A stretch of 64,000 nucleotides of DNA from Alphaproteobacteria bacterium 46_93_T64 (GCA_002163135.1 MAAN01000035.1:156631-220630), one strand, 5' to 3'. Positions 54,447 to 63,884 are shown, counted from the first letter of the stretch. The notes: generated by a model from the letters alone, not told the origin. Translations and numbers: made by a program.

Positions 54447-55301
54447 TCAGGCTTTGACCCTTTCTCGCAAGATCATAAAAAGGGCAGATCCTATAATCAG
54501 TGCCGCGCCTATCAAAGTGTACATATCAGGGAGTTCTGCGAACAACCAGTACCCCAATATCGTTGCATATATGATCTCGGTATAACGAAGAGAGCTGACC
54601 AAACTTGCCTCCCCAAGCCTAAGGGCATGGATACCAGTCCATTGCGCGACAGTTGACACTGCGCCGATGCCGATTAGAAAAGCAAAATCACTCATACTTG
54701 GTGTTGTCCAAAGCCAAAACATAGGGATCCCGGCAAGTACCCCAACAAATATAGCCTGATAGGAGAGGAGCGTTACTGTGCTGTCAATTTGCGACAGTTT
54801 TCGCACACAAATAACCGCAATCGCCGCTCCAAATGCGGCAAAAAGAACGATCAATGAAGTCGCTTCGGAGATGGAGGCAAAAGAGGGTCGCACGACAACA
54901 ACCACGCCAATAAACCCAACCAGAATAGAAGCAATTCTATAGCGTCCTATTTTCTCGTCTAGAAATAGGACCGCAAGGATGGACACAAAAAAGGTCGTGG
55001 AAAACATTAAAACAACGACCGTCGTCAACGGCATAATTGAGACCGCCCACAAACTGATACATAATGTTGAAAATGCGCCCGCCAATCGCAACAAATGCGG
55101 AAACGGATGTCTAGTTTTCAGGTTGTTTGGGAAATGTCGAACGATGGACGGCAAGACAGAACAGAAAATGACAGCTTGTCTGATAAATAAAATCTGCAAA
55201 ACGTGAAAATCTTGGACTGCCATTTTACTCATAGCAATCGCGATGGCAAACATCGCGGTGGTTCCGAGAGCCCAAAATGCCCCTTCCAGATTTTTTGACA
55301 T
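54447..55301 (-). CDS. EamA/DMT-family transporter (2)
   Basis: A 284-residue membrane protein with ten hydrophobic segments in two EamA halves. Typical features are FWALGTTAMFAIAIAMSKMAVQD at the N-terminus, VVLMFSTTFFVSILAVLFLDEKIG at the end of the first half and EIIYATILGYWLFAELPD in the second. These proteins export metabolites or drugs; the substrate is unknown. It is on the same strand as the chr genes but 126 bases upstream and probably separate. Confidence 0.85.
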   Translation of the reverse strand: MSKNLEGAFWALGTTAMFAIAIAMSKMAVQDFHVLQILFIRQAVIFCSVLPSIVRHFPNNLKTRHPFPHLLRLAGAFSTLCISLWAVSIMPLTTVVVLMFSTTFFVSILAVLFLDEKIGRYRIASILVGFIGVVVVVRPSFASISEATSLIVLFAAFGAAIAVICVRKLSQIDSTVTLLSYQAIFVGVLAGIPMFWLWTTPSMSDFAFLIGIGAVSTVAQWTGIHALRLGEASLVSSLRYTEIIYATILGYWLFAELPDMYTLIGAALIIGSALFMILRERVKA

Positions 55302-55388
55302 GTTAAGGCTGTTACCTTGATCAGTTTCTTTTTTTATTAATCAATAGCGTAACATCAATACTAGAAAAGTTCTTATTTAATTTCGCCG

Positions 55389-56336
55389 CTACGTTGGTGC
55401 TAACGCCGCCAAAACCAGCAGCCACCCTGATATACTGAACACGCCAAGGACTGTACTTTGCAATACTGTGTTTGCCGCAACATCTGTCGCACGGTTAAAC
55501 AAGGTTGCGAAAATATAGACATTCAAGCCCGATGGCATCGCGGCTGTGAGCACCGCAACCCGAACCAGATCCCAATCCAAACCGAAAACGTAGTGGGAAA
55601 AAAACAAGGCGATCAAAGGGTGCAAAACCAGCTTTAAAAGCGAGGAAATTAGCGCCTGCCCCCAACTTTCGCGGAGTTTATATTGCACCAGCGCACCGCC
55701 GAGCCCAAACAAGGCCGCTGGCAAAACTGCCCGCGCCATCATTTTTGTAGCATCGTCGATCAATTCCGGCAGCTCAAATCCAGATAAATTCATCAGGATC
55801 CCCAGACTAATCCCGATCAGAAGCGGGTTGCGAACCACTCTTGCAAGAGAGTGCTTCACCGCTTGCCCCATCGGTGCGCCGTCTCTGCGTGCGAACTCCA
55901 TGACAATCATGCCAAAACTCATGAGGAGCGGTGCATGAAAACCCACAATCGCAAACAACATAGGAAGTGCTTCATTCCCGTAGGCACGCTGAATAATGGG
56001 CAGGCCCAACAAAATCGTATTGGTAAAATAGGCGGAAAATCCAACGGAAACGGATTCGCCTGCGCGCCGCTTGAATATCAATCGCGCGATTAAATAAGAA
56101 ATGGCAAAACAAGAAAAGGCGCCAATGTAGAATGAAAACAGATATTCAGGATTGAAAGCCGTACTAAAATCCACTGTCAGCATCGCCTGAAAAAGCAGGC
56201 ACGGCGTCGCAAAGTTATTCACAAAACTAATCAGTCCACCAACCCCTGTCTCTGGATACAAGCGTAGACGAACACTCATATATCCCAGTGCGACAAGCGC
56301 AAACACAGGCCCGATGACACTGAGAACAGCGAACAT
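55389..56336 (-). CDS. AEC-family transporter (auxin efflux carrier type)
   Basis: A 315-residue membrane protein with about ten helices in two five-helix halves. Family signs are VIGPVFALVALGYMSVRLRLYPE at the N-terminus, FVNNFATPCLLFQAM, and the conserved region TAAMPSGLNVYIFATLFNRATDVAANTVLQ near the C-terminus. The AEC family includes carriers for malate, malonate and other organic anions. It starts 38 bases after the polA stop, on the same strand, with AAGGAAA before the ATG. Confidence 0.9.
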   Translation of the reverse strand: MFAVLSVIGPVFALVALGYMSVRLRLYPETGVGGLISFVNNFATPCLLFQAMLTVDFSTAFNPEYLFSFYIGAFSCFAISYLIARLIFKRRAGESVSVGFSAYFTNTILLGLPIIQRAYGNEALPMLFAIVGFHAPLLMSFGMIVMEFARRDGAPMGQAVKHSLARVVRNPLLIGISLGILMNLSGFELPELIDDATKMMARAVLPAALFGLGGALVQYKLRESWGQALISSLLKLVLHPLIALFFSHYVFGLDWDLVRVAVLTAAMPSGLNVYIFATLFNRATDVAANTVLQSTVLGVFSISGWLLVLAALAPT

Positions 56337-56374
56337 TTAGATCAGTTTCCTTTTGGTTATTTACCTGAAAGAGG

Positions 56375-59248
56375 CTAGTGCGCCTCTCCCCAGTTATCGC
56401 CAATACCTGCATCAACAATTAAGGGTACTGTCATTTCAACGGCTGGCGCCGCGGCATTTTCCATAATGTCGCTGATAAGAGCTGCTGATTTTTCAGCTTC
56501 ATCTTCAGCGACTTCAAAAATCAATTCGTCATGAACCTGCAGTAACATCCTAGCAGACAATCCAGCATCCTCAAGAGCACCTGGCAGTCGGATCATTGCC
56601 CGTTTGATGATATCAGCGGCAGATCCCTGAATAGGGGCATTGATCGCGGCCCGCTCTGAGAAGCCACGGCGAGCTCCGTTTTTATCATTAATTCCTGGCA
56701 AATGGACGCGTCGACCAAATAGGGTCTCCACATAGCCGTTTTCGTGGCAGGATGCCTTGGTATCCTCCATATAATTGCGGATACCCGGGTATTGCGCGAA
56801 ATAAGCCTCGATATAGCCTTGCGCTGCTGTTCTCGATACATCTAGCTGGCGCGCCAGACCAAAGGCACTGATCCCGTATATGATACCAAAGTTGATCGCC
56901 TTGGCAGAACGGCGCATCATTGGATCCATACCCTCCAATGGAACACCAAACACTTGAGAGGCAGTTTTCGCGTGAATATCGATGCCTTCTGCGAATGCGT
57001 CTTTCAAGCTTCCAATATCTGCCATATGGGCAAGAATACGCAGTTCTATCTGCGAATAGTCAGCGCTGATAAGTTTCCGGCCTTCTTCTGCAATAAAGGC
57101 ATTGCGTAGTTTTCGACCTTCTTCCGACCGAATGGGAATGTTCTGCAAATTGGGCTCGCTAGAAGCCAAACGTCCAGTCGCGGCGGCGGCCAAACTGAAA
57201 GACGTATGAATGCGGCCTGTCCGGCTGTTTATCTGGGCTTGAAGTGCATCTGTATAGGTACTTTTCAGTTTTGATAGCTGACGCCATTCCAAAACTTTTC
57301 GCGCAAGCTCTACGCCATCAGATGCCAGACCTTCAAGCACATTGACGTCGGTAGTATAGGCACCGTTTTTGCCTTTTTTGCCGCCTTCAATGCCCATTTT
57401 ATCAAACAGGATTTCTCCCAGTTGCTTAGGGGAGCCCACATTAAACTCTTCACCAGCAAGTTCATAGATTTCCTTAACAAACCCATCCATACGCGCGCCA
57501 AAATCTTCAGACAAGTTGCTCAAAAATGGGGCATCTACCTTAATTCCATTTTGTTCCATATCCGAAATAACGGGAACCAAAGGACGCTCGATAGTCTCGT
57601 ATAAAGTTGTCGCTTTATTGCGGAATAAGCTTGGTTTCAAGACTTTATGAAGTCGCAGGGTAATATCCGCATCTTCCGCCGCATATTCTGTTGCCTTATC
57701 GATTGGCACTTCTGCGAAAGTGATTTGAGATTTTCCAGTACCGCAGACTTCCTTGAAGGGAATAGGAGCTATGCCAAAGTGCAGTTTTGACAATTCATCC
57801 ATGCCATGCCCATGCAAACCGGCTTCTTGACAGTAAGACAGCAACATAGTGTCATCTACCGGCGAGATTGTGATGCCTTCATTTGCTAAAATAGTCTGAT
57901 CATATTTAATATTTTGACCAATTTTCAAAACACCCGGGTCTTCCAAAAGGGGTTTTAAAGCCGCTATAACATCTGCCTTTGGCAGTTGGTCAAGACCCTC
58001 ATCTTCAGCGCCCGTTCCCGTGTCATCCCCGAAATCAAAGCCGCCCTGTGCTTTCGGTGCACGGTGCCCAACAGGAATATAGCAGGCAATACCGGGCTCA
58101 ATACAGAGTGAAACACCAACCAGTTCTGCCGCCATAGCATTCAGACTGGTTGTTTCTGTATCAACTGCCACATGGCCAATTTTTTGAGCGTTATCAATCC
58201 AATCTTGCAACGCCCTCATTGTGGTCACAGTGCTGTAGGATTTTTTAACGTCAGACAAATCCACTGTACCCGCAGCAACCTCTGTTTTCTTCTTCGCGGG
58301 CTCTGACGCAGGGATTGAAACCGTAAACTCACTCCCAAAGAAAGAAGCAACCCGGCTGCTTAATTGACGAAACTCGTTTTCTTTAAGGAAGTTGTTCAAA
58401 ATGTCGGCGTCAGGGTCTTGAATGGTTAGATCCGCAACATTGATCTCGAGCTCCACATCATCTTTAAGGCGCACCAATTCACGGCTAACACGGGCCATGT
58501 CTGCAAATTCCAGCAGTTTTTCACGGCGACCTTTTTGCTTGATGTCGCCCGCCCGTTCCAGAAGCGTATCCAAGTCTCCATACTCATTAATCAGCAAGGC
58601 AGCTGTTTTAACGCCAATGCCTGGAACGCCCGGAACATTATCCACGCTATCCCCTGCAAGGGATTGAATATCAACAACTTTATCAGGGCCAACACCAAAT
58701 TTTTCGTGAACCTCGTCAACGCCTATAAGTTTGTTTTTCATGGGATCAAACATGCTGACGGGGCCGCCGACAAGCTGCATGAGATCTTTATCCGACGAGA
58801 CTATGACACAATCCATGCCTTGCTCCCGAGCCTGACGGGCATAGGTCGCTATAATATCGTCGGCTTCAAAGCCGGCCTTTTCAATGGCAGGAACATTAAA
58901 GGCACGTGTCGCTTCACGCACCAAAGGGAACTGCGGAATCAGATCATCCGGCGGGGCGTCGCGGTTCGCTTTGTATTCAGGGTAAATTTCTGTGCGAAAG
59001 GTCTTTCGGCTAGTGTCGAATATAACCGCTAAATGACTGACCCGCGCATCCCGCTGCATGTCCTGTATCAATTTGAACAGCATGTTGGAGAAACCTAGAA
59101 CCGCGCCCGTTGGCGTACCGTCAGATCGCGTAATAGGGCCGCGTCCCCGGATCATGGCAAAATAGGCCCGGAAAATATAGCCCGAGCCATCTACCAGATA
59201 CACACGATCTTTTTGCTTCGGATCACCCGTTACATCGGCTTCCGTCAT
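56375..59248 (-). CDS. polA: DNA polymerase I
   Basis: A 957-residue polymerase with all three domains. The 5'-3' exonuclease part spans about 10-300 (YLVDGSGYIFRAYFA, SDKDLMQLV). The 3'-5' exonuclease has intact motifs VAVDTETTSLNA, IGQNIKYDQ and EYAAEDADITLRLH, so proofreading should be active. The polymerase domain shows ISADYSQIELRILAHM, RRSAKAINFGIIYGIS and LLQVHDELIFEV. The start ATG at 59248 has AAAGGGA upstream. It follows a small zinc-finger gene on the same strand. Confidence 0.97.
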   Translation of the reverse strand: MTEADVTGDPKQKDRVYLVDGSGYIFRAYFAMIRGRGPITRSDGTPTGAVLGFSNMLFKLIQDMQRDARVSHLAVIFDTSRKTFRTEIYPEYKANRDAPPDDLIPQFPLVREATRAFNVPAIEKAGFEADDIIATYARQAREQGMDCVIVSSDKDLMQLVGGPVSMFDPMKNKLIGVDEVHEKFGVGPDKVVDIQSLAGDSVDNVPGVPGIGVKTAALLINEYGDLDTLLERAGDIKQKGRREKLLEFADMARVSRELVRLKDDVELEINVADLTIQDPDADILNNFLKENEFRQLSSRVASFFGSEFTVSIPASEPAKKKTEVAAGTVDLSDVKKSYSTVTTMRALQDWIDNAQKIGHVAVDTETTSLNAMAAELVGVSLCIEPGIACYIPVGHRAPKAQGGFDFGDDTGTGAEDEGLDQLPKADVIAALKPLLEDPGVLKIGQNIKYDQTILANEGITISPVDDTMLLSYCQEAGLHGHGMDELSKLHFGIAPIPFKEVCGTGKSQITFAEVPIDKATEYAAEDADITLRLHKVLKPSLFRNKATTLYETIERPLVPVISDMEQNGIKVDAPFLSNLSEDFGARMDGFVKEIYELAGEEFNVGSPKQLGEILFDKMGIEGGKKGKNGAYTTDVNVLEGLASDGVELARKVLEWRQLSKLKSTYTDALQAQINSRTGRIHTSFSLAAAATGRLASSEPNLQNIPIRSEEGRKLRNAFIAEEGRKLISADYSQIELRILAHMADIGSLKDAFAEGIDIHAKTASQVFGVPLEGMDPMMRRSAKAINFGIIYGISAFGLARQLDVSRTAAQGYIEAYFAQYPGIRNYMEDTKASCHENGYVETLFGRRVHLPGINDKNGARRGFSERAAINAPIQGSAADIIKRAMIRLPGALEDAGLSARMLLQVHDELIFEVAEDEAEKSAALISDIMENAAAPAVEMTVPLIVDAGIGDNWGEAH

Positions 59249-59291
59249 ACTGTTCCCTTTCAGTCGGGCAGGCCCGAAACTTTTTCGATAC

Positions 59292-59471
59292 TTAGTGTGC
59301 GTCAGATACTTTCGCGCCGGATTTCAGCACAAATTGGTGTCCACAATACGGACAATCGACTTTATTATCGTTGCCAAGGTTAAGGTATACGCGTGGGTGA
59401 CCCGTTGCCCCTTTACCGCCATCACAATGGACTTTCATGGTTTCAACTTCGGTTTTTGCCGGTGCGCTCAT
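59292..59471 (-). CDS. Zinc-finger domain protein (zf-CHCC, NDUFS6-like)
   Basis: A 59-residue protein, too short for a 60-residue cutoff. Translation from the ATG at 59471 shows Cys16 in KVHCDGGKG, His25 in GHPRVYLNL, and Cys40 and Cys43 in CPYCG, the CHCC zinc-binding pattern. Mitochondrial homologues (NDUFS6) are part of respiratory complex I, and alphaproteobacteria keep a short free form. It ends 43 bases before polA on the same strand and may share its transcript. Confidence 0.88.
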   Translation of the reverse strand: MSAPAKTEVETMKVHCDGGKGATGHPRVYLNLGNDNKVDCPYCGHQFVLKSGAKVSDAH

Positions 59472-59635
59472 GTCCCGTTCCGTTCTCTATTTCTTGTCAT
59501 TCACTTGCAACTGAGGCCTATTGAGATTAAATCTTCAATCAACCGGCTCAATCCTCTGGGTCGGATGATATCGAATGCCAGTGCTTTCGCAACCTGAAAT
59601 GCGCTCCAGCTCACCTGTTTTAAGAGTTACGCCCT

Positions 59636-60604
59636 ATGACCTTTGCTGCTGCCCGCCCGCTTACCACAGAAAATGCCCTGGAAGTCCGTGATCTGACAAA
59701 GATCTACAAGGGTAAAGGCAAGGTTCCGGACAAGCACGCGCTCAAAGGCATCACTCTTAATGTACCGCGCGGATCTTTCTTCGGTCTGTTAGGTCCCAAT
59801 GGTGCGGGTAAATCTACGCTAATCAACATACTGGCAGGTCTAGTCAATAAAACTTCGGGTTCCGCCAATGTGTGCGGACATGACATTGAAACAGATATGC
59901 GCCTTGCCCGCCGCGCCCTTGGGGTTGTCCCTCAAGAACTGAATCTGGACGCATTTTTCTCTGCCCGCGAAGTAATGGAATTTCAGGCTGGCCTCTACGG
60001 TGTTCCCAAATCCCAGCGCCGCACGACTGAAATCCTAGACGCCATGGGGCTTGCCGATAAGGCAGATTCTTACGCACGAACGTTGTCAGGCGGTATGCGT
60101 CGCCGTCTGCTTGTTGCAAAAGCAATGGTTCACCGACCTGAAGTGCTCATCTTGGATGAGCCAACCGCCGGTGTAGATATTGAACTCCGTCAGCAACTTT
60201 GGGAATATATCCGGGCCCTCAATGAAGCTGGTACGACTATCATTCTAACCACCCACTATCTTGAAGAAGCAGAAGAGTTATGTGATCAAATCGCCATTAT
60301 CAATCACGGTGAAGTAGTGGCGTGTGAGCCCACAGTAAATCTACTTTCAAAACTTGACACTAAAACCGTGACATTGGTTCTAGATCAGGAGTTAACCGAA
60401 ATTCCCGCATCCCTTAACGAGTTTGCCCCAGTCCTTACCCATGGACGTCGCCTGTCCATTCATTATAAGCCCAGCGAAGTTGCCATCAGCGATATTTTAA
60501 ATCGCGTAGCAGAGTGCGGTCTAAACATCACAGATCTTTCAACGGAAGAGCCTGATCTTGAGGATGCTTTCTTGCAAATGACATCCTCAAAAAACAAAAA
60601 ATAA
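59636..60604 (+). CDS. ABC transporter ATP-binding protein (YadG-like)
   Basis: A 322-residue ATPase with Walker A GPNGAGKST (53-61), signature LSGGMRRRL, Walker B LILDEPTAG and H-loop TTHYLEEAEEL. It belongs to the ABC-2 export group (YadG/NatA-like), and the last 80 residues form the usual C-terminal extension. The permease gene normally beside it is absent: neighbours are a zinc-finger protein on the other strand and an amidohydrolase. Its partner must be encoded elsewhere. Confidence 0.9.
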   Translation: MTFAAARPLTTENALEVRDLTKIYKGKGKVPDKHALKGITLNVPRGSFFGLLGPNGAGKSTLINILAGLVNKTSGSANVCGHDIETDMRLARRALGVVPQELNLDAFFSAREVMEFQAGLYGVPKSQRRTTEILDAMGLADKADSYARTLSGGMRRRLLVAKAMVHRPEVLILDEPTAGVDIELRQQLWEYIRALNEAGTTIILTTHYLEEAEELCDQIAIINHGEVVACEPTVNLLSKLDTKTVTLVLDQELTEIPASLNEFAPVLTHGRRLSIHYKPSEVAISDILNRVAECGLNITDLSTEEPDLEDAFLQMTSSKNKK

Positions 60605-60711
60605 GTTGTAAGAAACTCAAAAAGCGTTCCCACAAGCCTTGCAATATTGCTTTTCATCAAACAATATAGCGGCGTGTGTTCCCTGTACAAACGCTTCTAA
60701 GGTAAGTATTC

Positions 60712-61905
60712 ATGACAACGACATTATATTCTGGAGGCCTCGTTTTTGATGGAACTGGCCCGCTCTTAAAAGATCACGCAGTTCTTGTGGAAGGCGACAC
60801 AATCAAAGATGTGGCACCTGTAGAAAAATACGCCGATTATCAAGGCACTAAAGTTGATACAACTGGCGCCACGTTAATGCCTGGCATCGCAGATTGCCAT
60901 GTTCACCTTGTGTATCGCGGCGAAGCGGATCCATCGGGAAGTGTTGAAAAAGCAAGCCCTGCCGAAATCACTTTGCGTGTTCTTGAAAATGCCCAAACAT
61001 CTCTTGAAGCCGGTATTACAGCCGTCCGAGATTGTGGTGGTCGTAATTACCTTGAGTTTCCAGTCCGCGATGCTTGCAACAGCGGCCGCTTTCTCGGCCC
61101 AAACATTATGGCTTCTGGAAAAATGATCTGCATGACAGGCGGCCACGGAAATCGAAGCGGGCGCATTGCGGATGGTTGTGATGAAGTTATTAAGGCTGTG
61201 CGGGAACAAGTGCATGCAGGCAGTGATCTGGTGAAGATTATGGCCACAGGTGGTGTTATGACACCGGGTGTCGATCCGGAAGATGCCCATTACAGCGCGG
61301 AAGAGATGGCTGCTGGGGTGCACGAGGCTAAGCGTTTCCATAGAAGCTCCGCCTCTCATGCGCAGGGCGCCGAAGGCATTATGAATGCTGTAAAAGCTGG
61401 CATTACTTCAATTGAACATGGCATTTTCATGGATCAGGAATGTCTTGATGAAATGCTGGAGCGGGGCACCTATTTAGTACCGACACTGTCGGCAGTTAAA
61501 AACATCATCAAAAATAAAGATATGGGAATTGCTTCCTATATAGTTGAAAAAGCTCTTCGAGTTTATGACCGGCATCGGGAAAGTTTCACTATGTTCTACA
61601 AAGCTGGCGGCAAAATCGCCATGGGAACAGACGCAGGAACACCGTTTAATATTCACGGCGACAATGCCATGGAACTCGCCTTCATGGTGGATTGTGGCAT
61701 GAGCCCGCTTGATAGCCTTAAAAGCGCGACATCAGTTGCCCATGCCTGCATGCAATATGACAATCGCGGGCAGCTTAAAAAAGGTTTCAAAGCTGATATG
61801 CTTATCGTAAATGGCAACCCCGAAGAAGATATCTATATGGTGGCCAAACCAGAAAATCATCGTTCGGTCATCAAAAATGGCAAAAAAGTTAATTTTCCAT
61901 CGTAA
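60712..61905 (+). CDS. Amidohydrolase family protein (imidazolonepropionase/prolidase-like)
   Basis: A 397-residue metal-dependent hydrolase of the amidohydrolase superfamily. The metal ligands are visible: HVH in ADCHVHLVY (His63 and His65), the carboxylated-Lys candidate in SDLVKIMATGG, His in SASHAQG and SIEHG, and Asp in GTDAGTPF. The final ADMLIVNGNPEEDI is the usual end of the composite beta domain. Members split cyclic amides, dipeptides or xenobiotics; the substrate is not predictable. Start ATG at 60712. A strong terminator follows. Confidence 0.87.
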   Translation: MTTTLYSGGLVFDGTGPLLKDHAVLVEGDTIKDVAPVEKYADYQGTKVDTTGATLMPGIADCHVHLVYRGEADPSGSVEKASPAEITLRVLENAQTSLEAGITAVRDCGGRNYLEFPVRDACNSGRFLGPNIMASGKMICMTGGHGNRSGRIADGCDEVIKAVREQVHAGSDLVKIMATGGVMTPGVDPEDAHYSAEEMAAGVHEAKRFHRSSASHAQGAEGIMNAVKAGITSIEHGIFMDQECLDEMLERGTYLVPTLSAVKNIIKNKDMGIASYIVEKALRVYDRHRESFTMFYKAGGKIAMGTDAGTPFNIHGDNAMELAFMVDCGMSPLDSLKSATSVAHACMQYDNRGQLKKGFKADMLIVNGNPEEDIYMVAKPENHRSVIKNGKKVNFPS

Positions 61906-61931
61906 CGCAGGTATCTTCCTTGAATAATAGA

Positions 61932-61961
61932 AACCGGACTTTCCAAAGTCCGGTTTTTTTT
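61932..61961 (+). terminator. Intrinsic terminator after the amidohydrolase gene
   Basis: AACCGGACTTT (61932-61942) pairs with AAAGTCCGGTT (61945-61955), and the run of T continues to 61961. This is a long GC-containing stem with a T tract, a textbook terminator. Confidence 0.9.
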
Positions 61962-62041
61962 GGCCTTTTTGCACCTTTGCCCTACTTTCTTAATACACTG
62001 AAAAAACACCTCAATTGTTCCAGATCCGAAGGAGGAGGGAC

Positions 62042-62230
62042 ATGAATTTAAGTCAAGATCTTGCGCGCAAGCTCTCACTCAAAAGCCGCTATTGGCAAAG
62101 AATGCAGCGAGAGAAGGTTATGCAACGCCAAACCATACAAAATCACAGCCGCGAATATGCCGATATTATCAATCAGAAAAAATCTATGGCGAAACAACTA
62201 GGTAAAATACACAATATGCGGCGCCACTGA
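62042..62230 (+). CDS. Small basic hypothetical protein
   Basis: A 62-residue protein with no recognised family. It is strongly basic (many Arg, Lys and His) and polar, with no membrane segment, and reads as one long helix rich in Gln. The ribosome site AAGGAGGAGGGA directly before the ATG at 62042 is one of the strongest in the window, supporting real translation. It lies between a terminator and the convergent WYL regulator, so it has its own transcript. An RNA- or DNA-binding role is only a guess from composition. Confidence 0.7.
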   Translation: MNLSQDLARKLSLKSRYWQRMQREKVMQRQTIQNHSREYADIINQKKSMAKQLGKIHNMRRH

Positions 62231-62284
62231 TGTATTTTGAGATGACTTTGTATTTCACTGTCAGGCGCAATGGCCCTTTGTTAA

Positions 62285-63247
62285 TCAAGAAGAATACAAC
62301 TTGATCATATCATGCAGTTTCTGCTGAATGTGCACCACAAGTTCCGGTGGCTCCAGAGCCTGACAATCTGGACCAAGTCTCATTATATCAGCGCTGGCGC
62401 GTTCAATGGTTTCGATTGGAATAGACACGAGGTAGAACCCCTGGGTATCCGGTCCGCTGAGGCTCGCGTTTGCTGCCTCTGCAACTGGAGTCCCTAATTC
62501 ATGCAAGTTTTCAAGCCCTGCTTTATTGACACGAAGCGTTGCAGTTTCGCTGTAAATAGCTGTTTCATATCTTTTAACAGCTTGACGCCAGAAATTTGGT
62601 AGATCGAAATTGACAGGCCGCGAGAAAGTGTCTTTAAGCACTTTGAGTTCCTGAAATTTTCCGACCCGATAAATTCGCTCATCCCCCTCGACTTCTCCGG
62701 CCAAATACCAGCGACCTCCTTTCACGACAAGTCCAAGCGGATTAATCATCCGTTGAACTGACCCTTTCCAGCTTTCGTAGACGCAAGTGATCTTTTGAGA
62801 ATTCCAAACTGCATCCGCTATATCATGAAGCTTCTCTGCAGGCTCTTCCGCTCCAAACCAGGAAACTGGATCCACATACACATAAGCGGATATTTTACCA
62901 ATTGCTGCTCTTTGTGTTTCTGGCAATGTTTCCAACAGTTTAGTCTGGCCGCTCAGCATGGACGTCTGCAAACCAAGCTGTTTTACTTGGTCAGGCATAC
63001 CTGACAACAACAAAGCTTCGATTTCTATTCCGGTCAAACCGGTTGGCGGCATTTTCCAACCCTCCAACAATTGAAATCCGCCAGATCGGCCTCGATCTGC
63101 ATAAACAGGGACACCGGCAAGGCTGAGATGGTCCATATCCCGGTATATGGTTCGGATTGAAACTTCGAGAGTTTCTGACAGTTGCTCTGCAGTTACCTGC
63201 CCTTGTTGAAGACGCATGATAATGGACAGCAATCGAGACGCCCGCAT
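62285..63247 (-). CDS. WYL-domain transcriptional regulator (YafY/DeoR type)
   Basis: A 320-residue regulator: N-terminal DeoR-like HTH (RASRLLSIIMRLQQGQVTAEQLSETLEVSIRTIYRDMDHLSLAGVPVYADRGRSGG), then a central WYL domain, seen as INPLGLVVKGGRWYLAGEVEGDERIYRVGKFQELKVL, and a C-terminal WCX part. WYL domains sense nucleic acids or nucleotides in some relatives. It is divergent from a DUF1579-like gene, with a perfect inverted repeat 22 bases before its own start codon, the probable operator. Confidence 0.92.
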   Translation of the reverse strand: MRASRLLSIIMRLQQGQVTAEQLSETLEVSIRTIYRDMDHLSLAGVPVYADRGRSGGFQLLEGWKMPPTGLTGIEIEALLLSGMPDQVKQLGLQTSMLSGQTKLLETLPETQRAAIGKISAYVYVDPVSWFGAEEPAEKLHDIADAVWNSQKITCVYESWKGSVQRMINPLGLVVKGGRWYLAGEVEGDERIYRVGKFQELKVLKDTFSRPVNFDLPNFWRQAVKRYETAIYSETATLRVNKAGLENLHELGTPVAEAANASLSGPDTQGFYLVSIPIETIERASADIMRLGPDCQALEPPELVVHIQQKLHDMIKLYSS

Positions 63248-63268
63248 TTATTTTGTTCCCGTTTTAAA

Positions 63269-63289
63269 ACCTGACATCAAATGTCAGGT
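63269..63289. promoter_or_regulatory. Perfect inverted repeat between WYL regulator and DUF1579-like gene
   Basis: ACCTGACAT (63269-63277) and ATGTCAGGT (63281-63289) are exact inverted halves with a three-base CAA centre. The site lies 22 bases from the regulator start and 65 bases from the divergent gene, well placed to repress both. It is the best operator candidate for the WYL protein. Confidence 0.65.
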
Positions 63290-63353
63290 ATAGACGCATA
63301 TTGTCCTTGTGTGAAGACGATCCAATTTTTTGACGCATATAGGACCCTACAAA

Positions 63354-63827
63354 ATGGCACAAATACCCGGTACAGAGTTTGATTTTTTCTTTGGCGATTG
63401 GGATGTCCAACATCACCGATTGATCACACGCTTGGCCGAGGCTGACGATTGGCAGGAATTCAGCGGCGTTACCTCTGTCCAACCAATTCTAGGCGGCAAT
63501 GGGAACATGGATGATAACCTAATTAACCTCTCAGGCAGTCCCTACAGAGCAATTTCCCTGCGCACCTACAACCCATCCATACAAAAGTGGGCAATTTGGT
63601 GGCTTGATGGCCGTACGTCTCATGACCTTGATGTCCCTGTTATTGGTCAATTTGAAGATGGAATTGGCACCTTTATTGCCAATGATACGTTTGACGCACA
63701 GCCGATTAGAATGCGTTTTACTTGGACAAAAACAGAGACAGAAACCCCTCGCTGGGAACAGGCGTTCTCAAGCGACGACGGTGTGACATGGGAGATTAAC
63801 TGGATCATGAATTTTAAACGAAAATAA
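63354..63827 (+). CDS. DUF1579-like protein
   Basis: A 157-residue soluble protein with repeated aromatic strands: FDFFFGDWDVQHHRL, YRAISLRTYNPSIQKWAIWWLDGRT and TPRWEQAFSSDDGVTWEINWIMNF. This fits the lipocalin-like DUF1579 or a sister family whose members often pair with HTH regulators. The ATG at 63354 has AGGACC upstream; an in-frame ATG-less extension to 63330 is possible. The start of the gene is 65 bases from the inverted repeat. Function unknown; a small-molecule-binding barrel is likely. Confidence 0.72.
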   Translation: MAQIPGTEFDFFFGDWDVQHHRLITRLAEADDWQEFSGVTSVQPILGGNGNMDDNLINLSGSPYRAISLRTYNPSIQKWAIWWLDGRTSHDLDVPVIGQFEDGIGTFIANDTFDAQPIRMRFTWTKTETETPRWEQAFSSDDGVTWEINWIMNFKRK

Positions 63828-63884
63828 ACAAATCTAGATTAACCGAAAGCAACACCACCCACAATTTTCGTAAAGACTTTGCCG

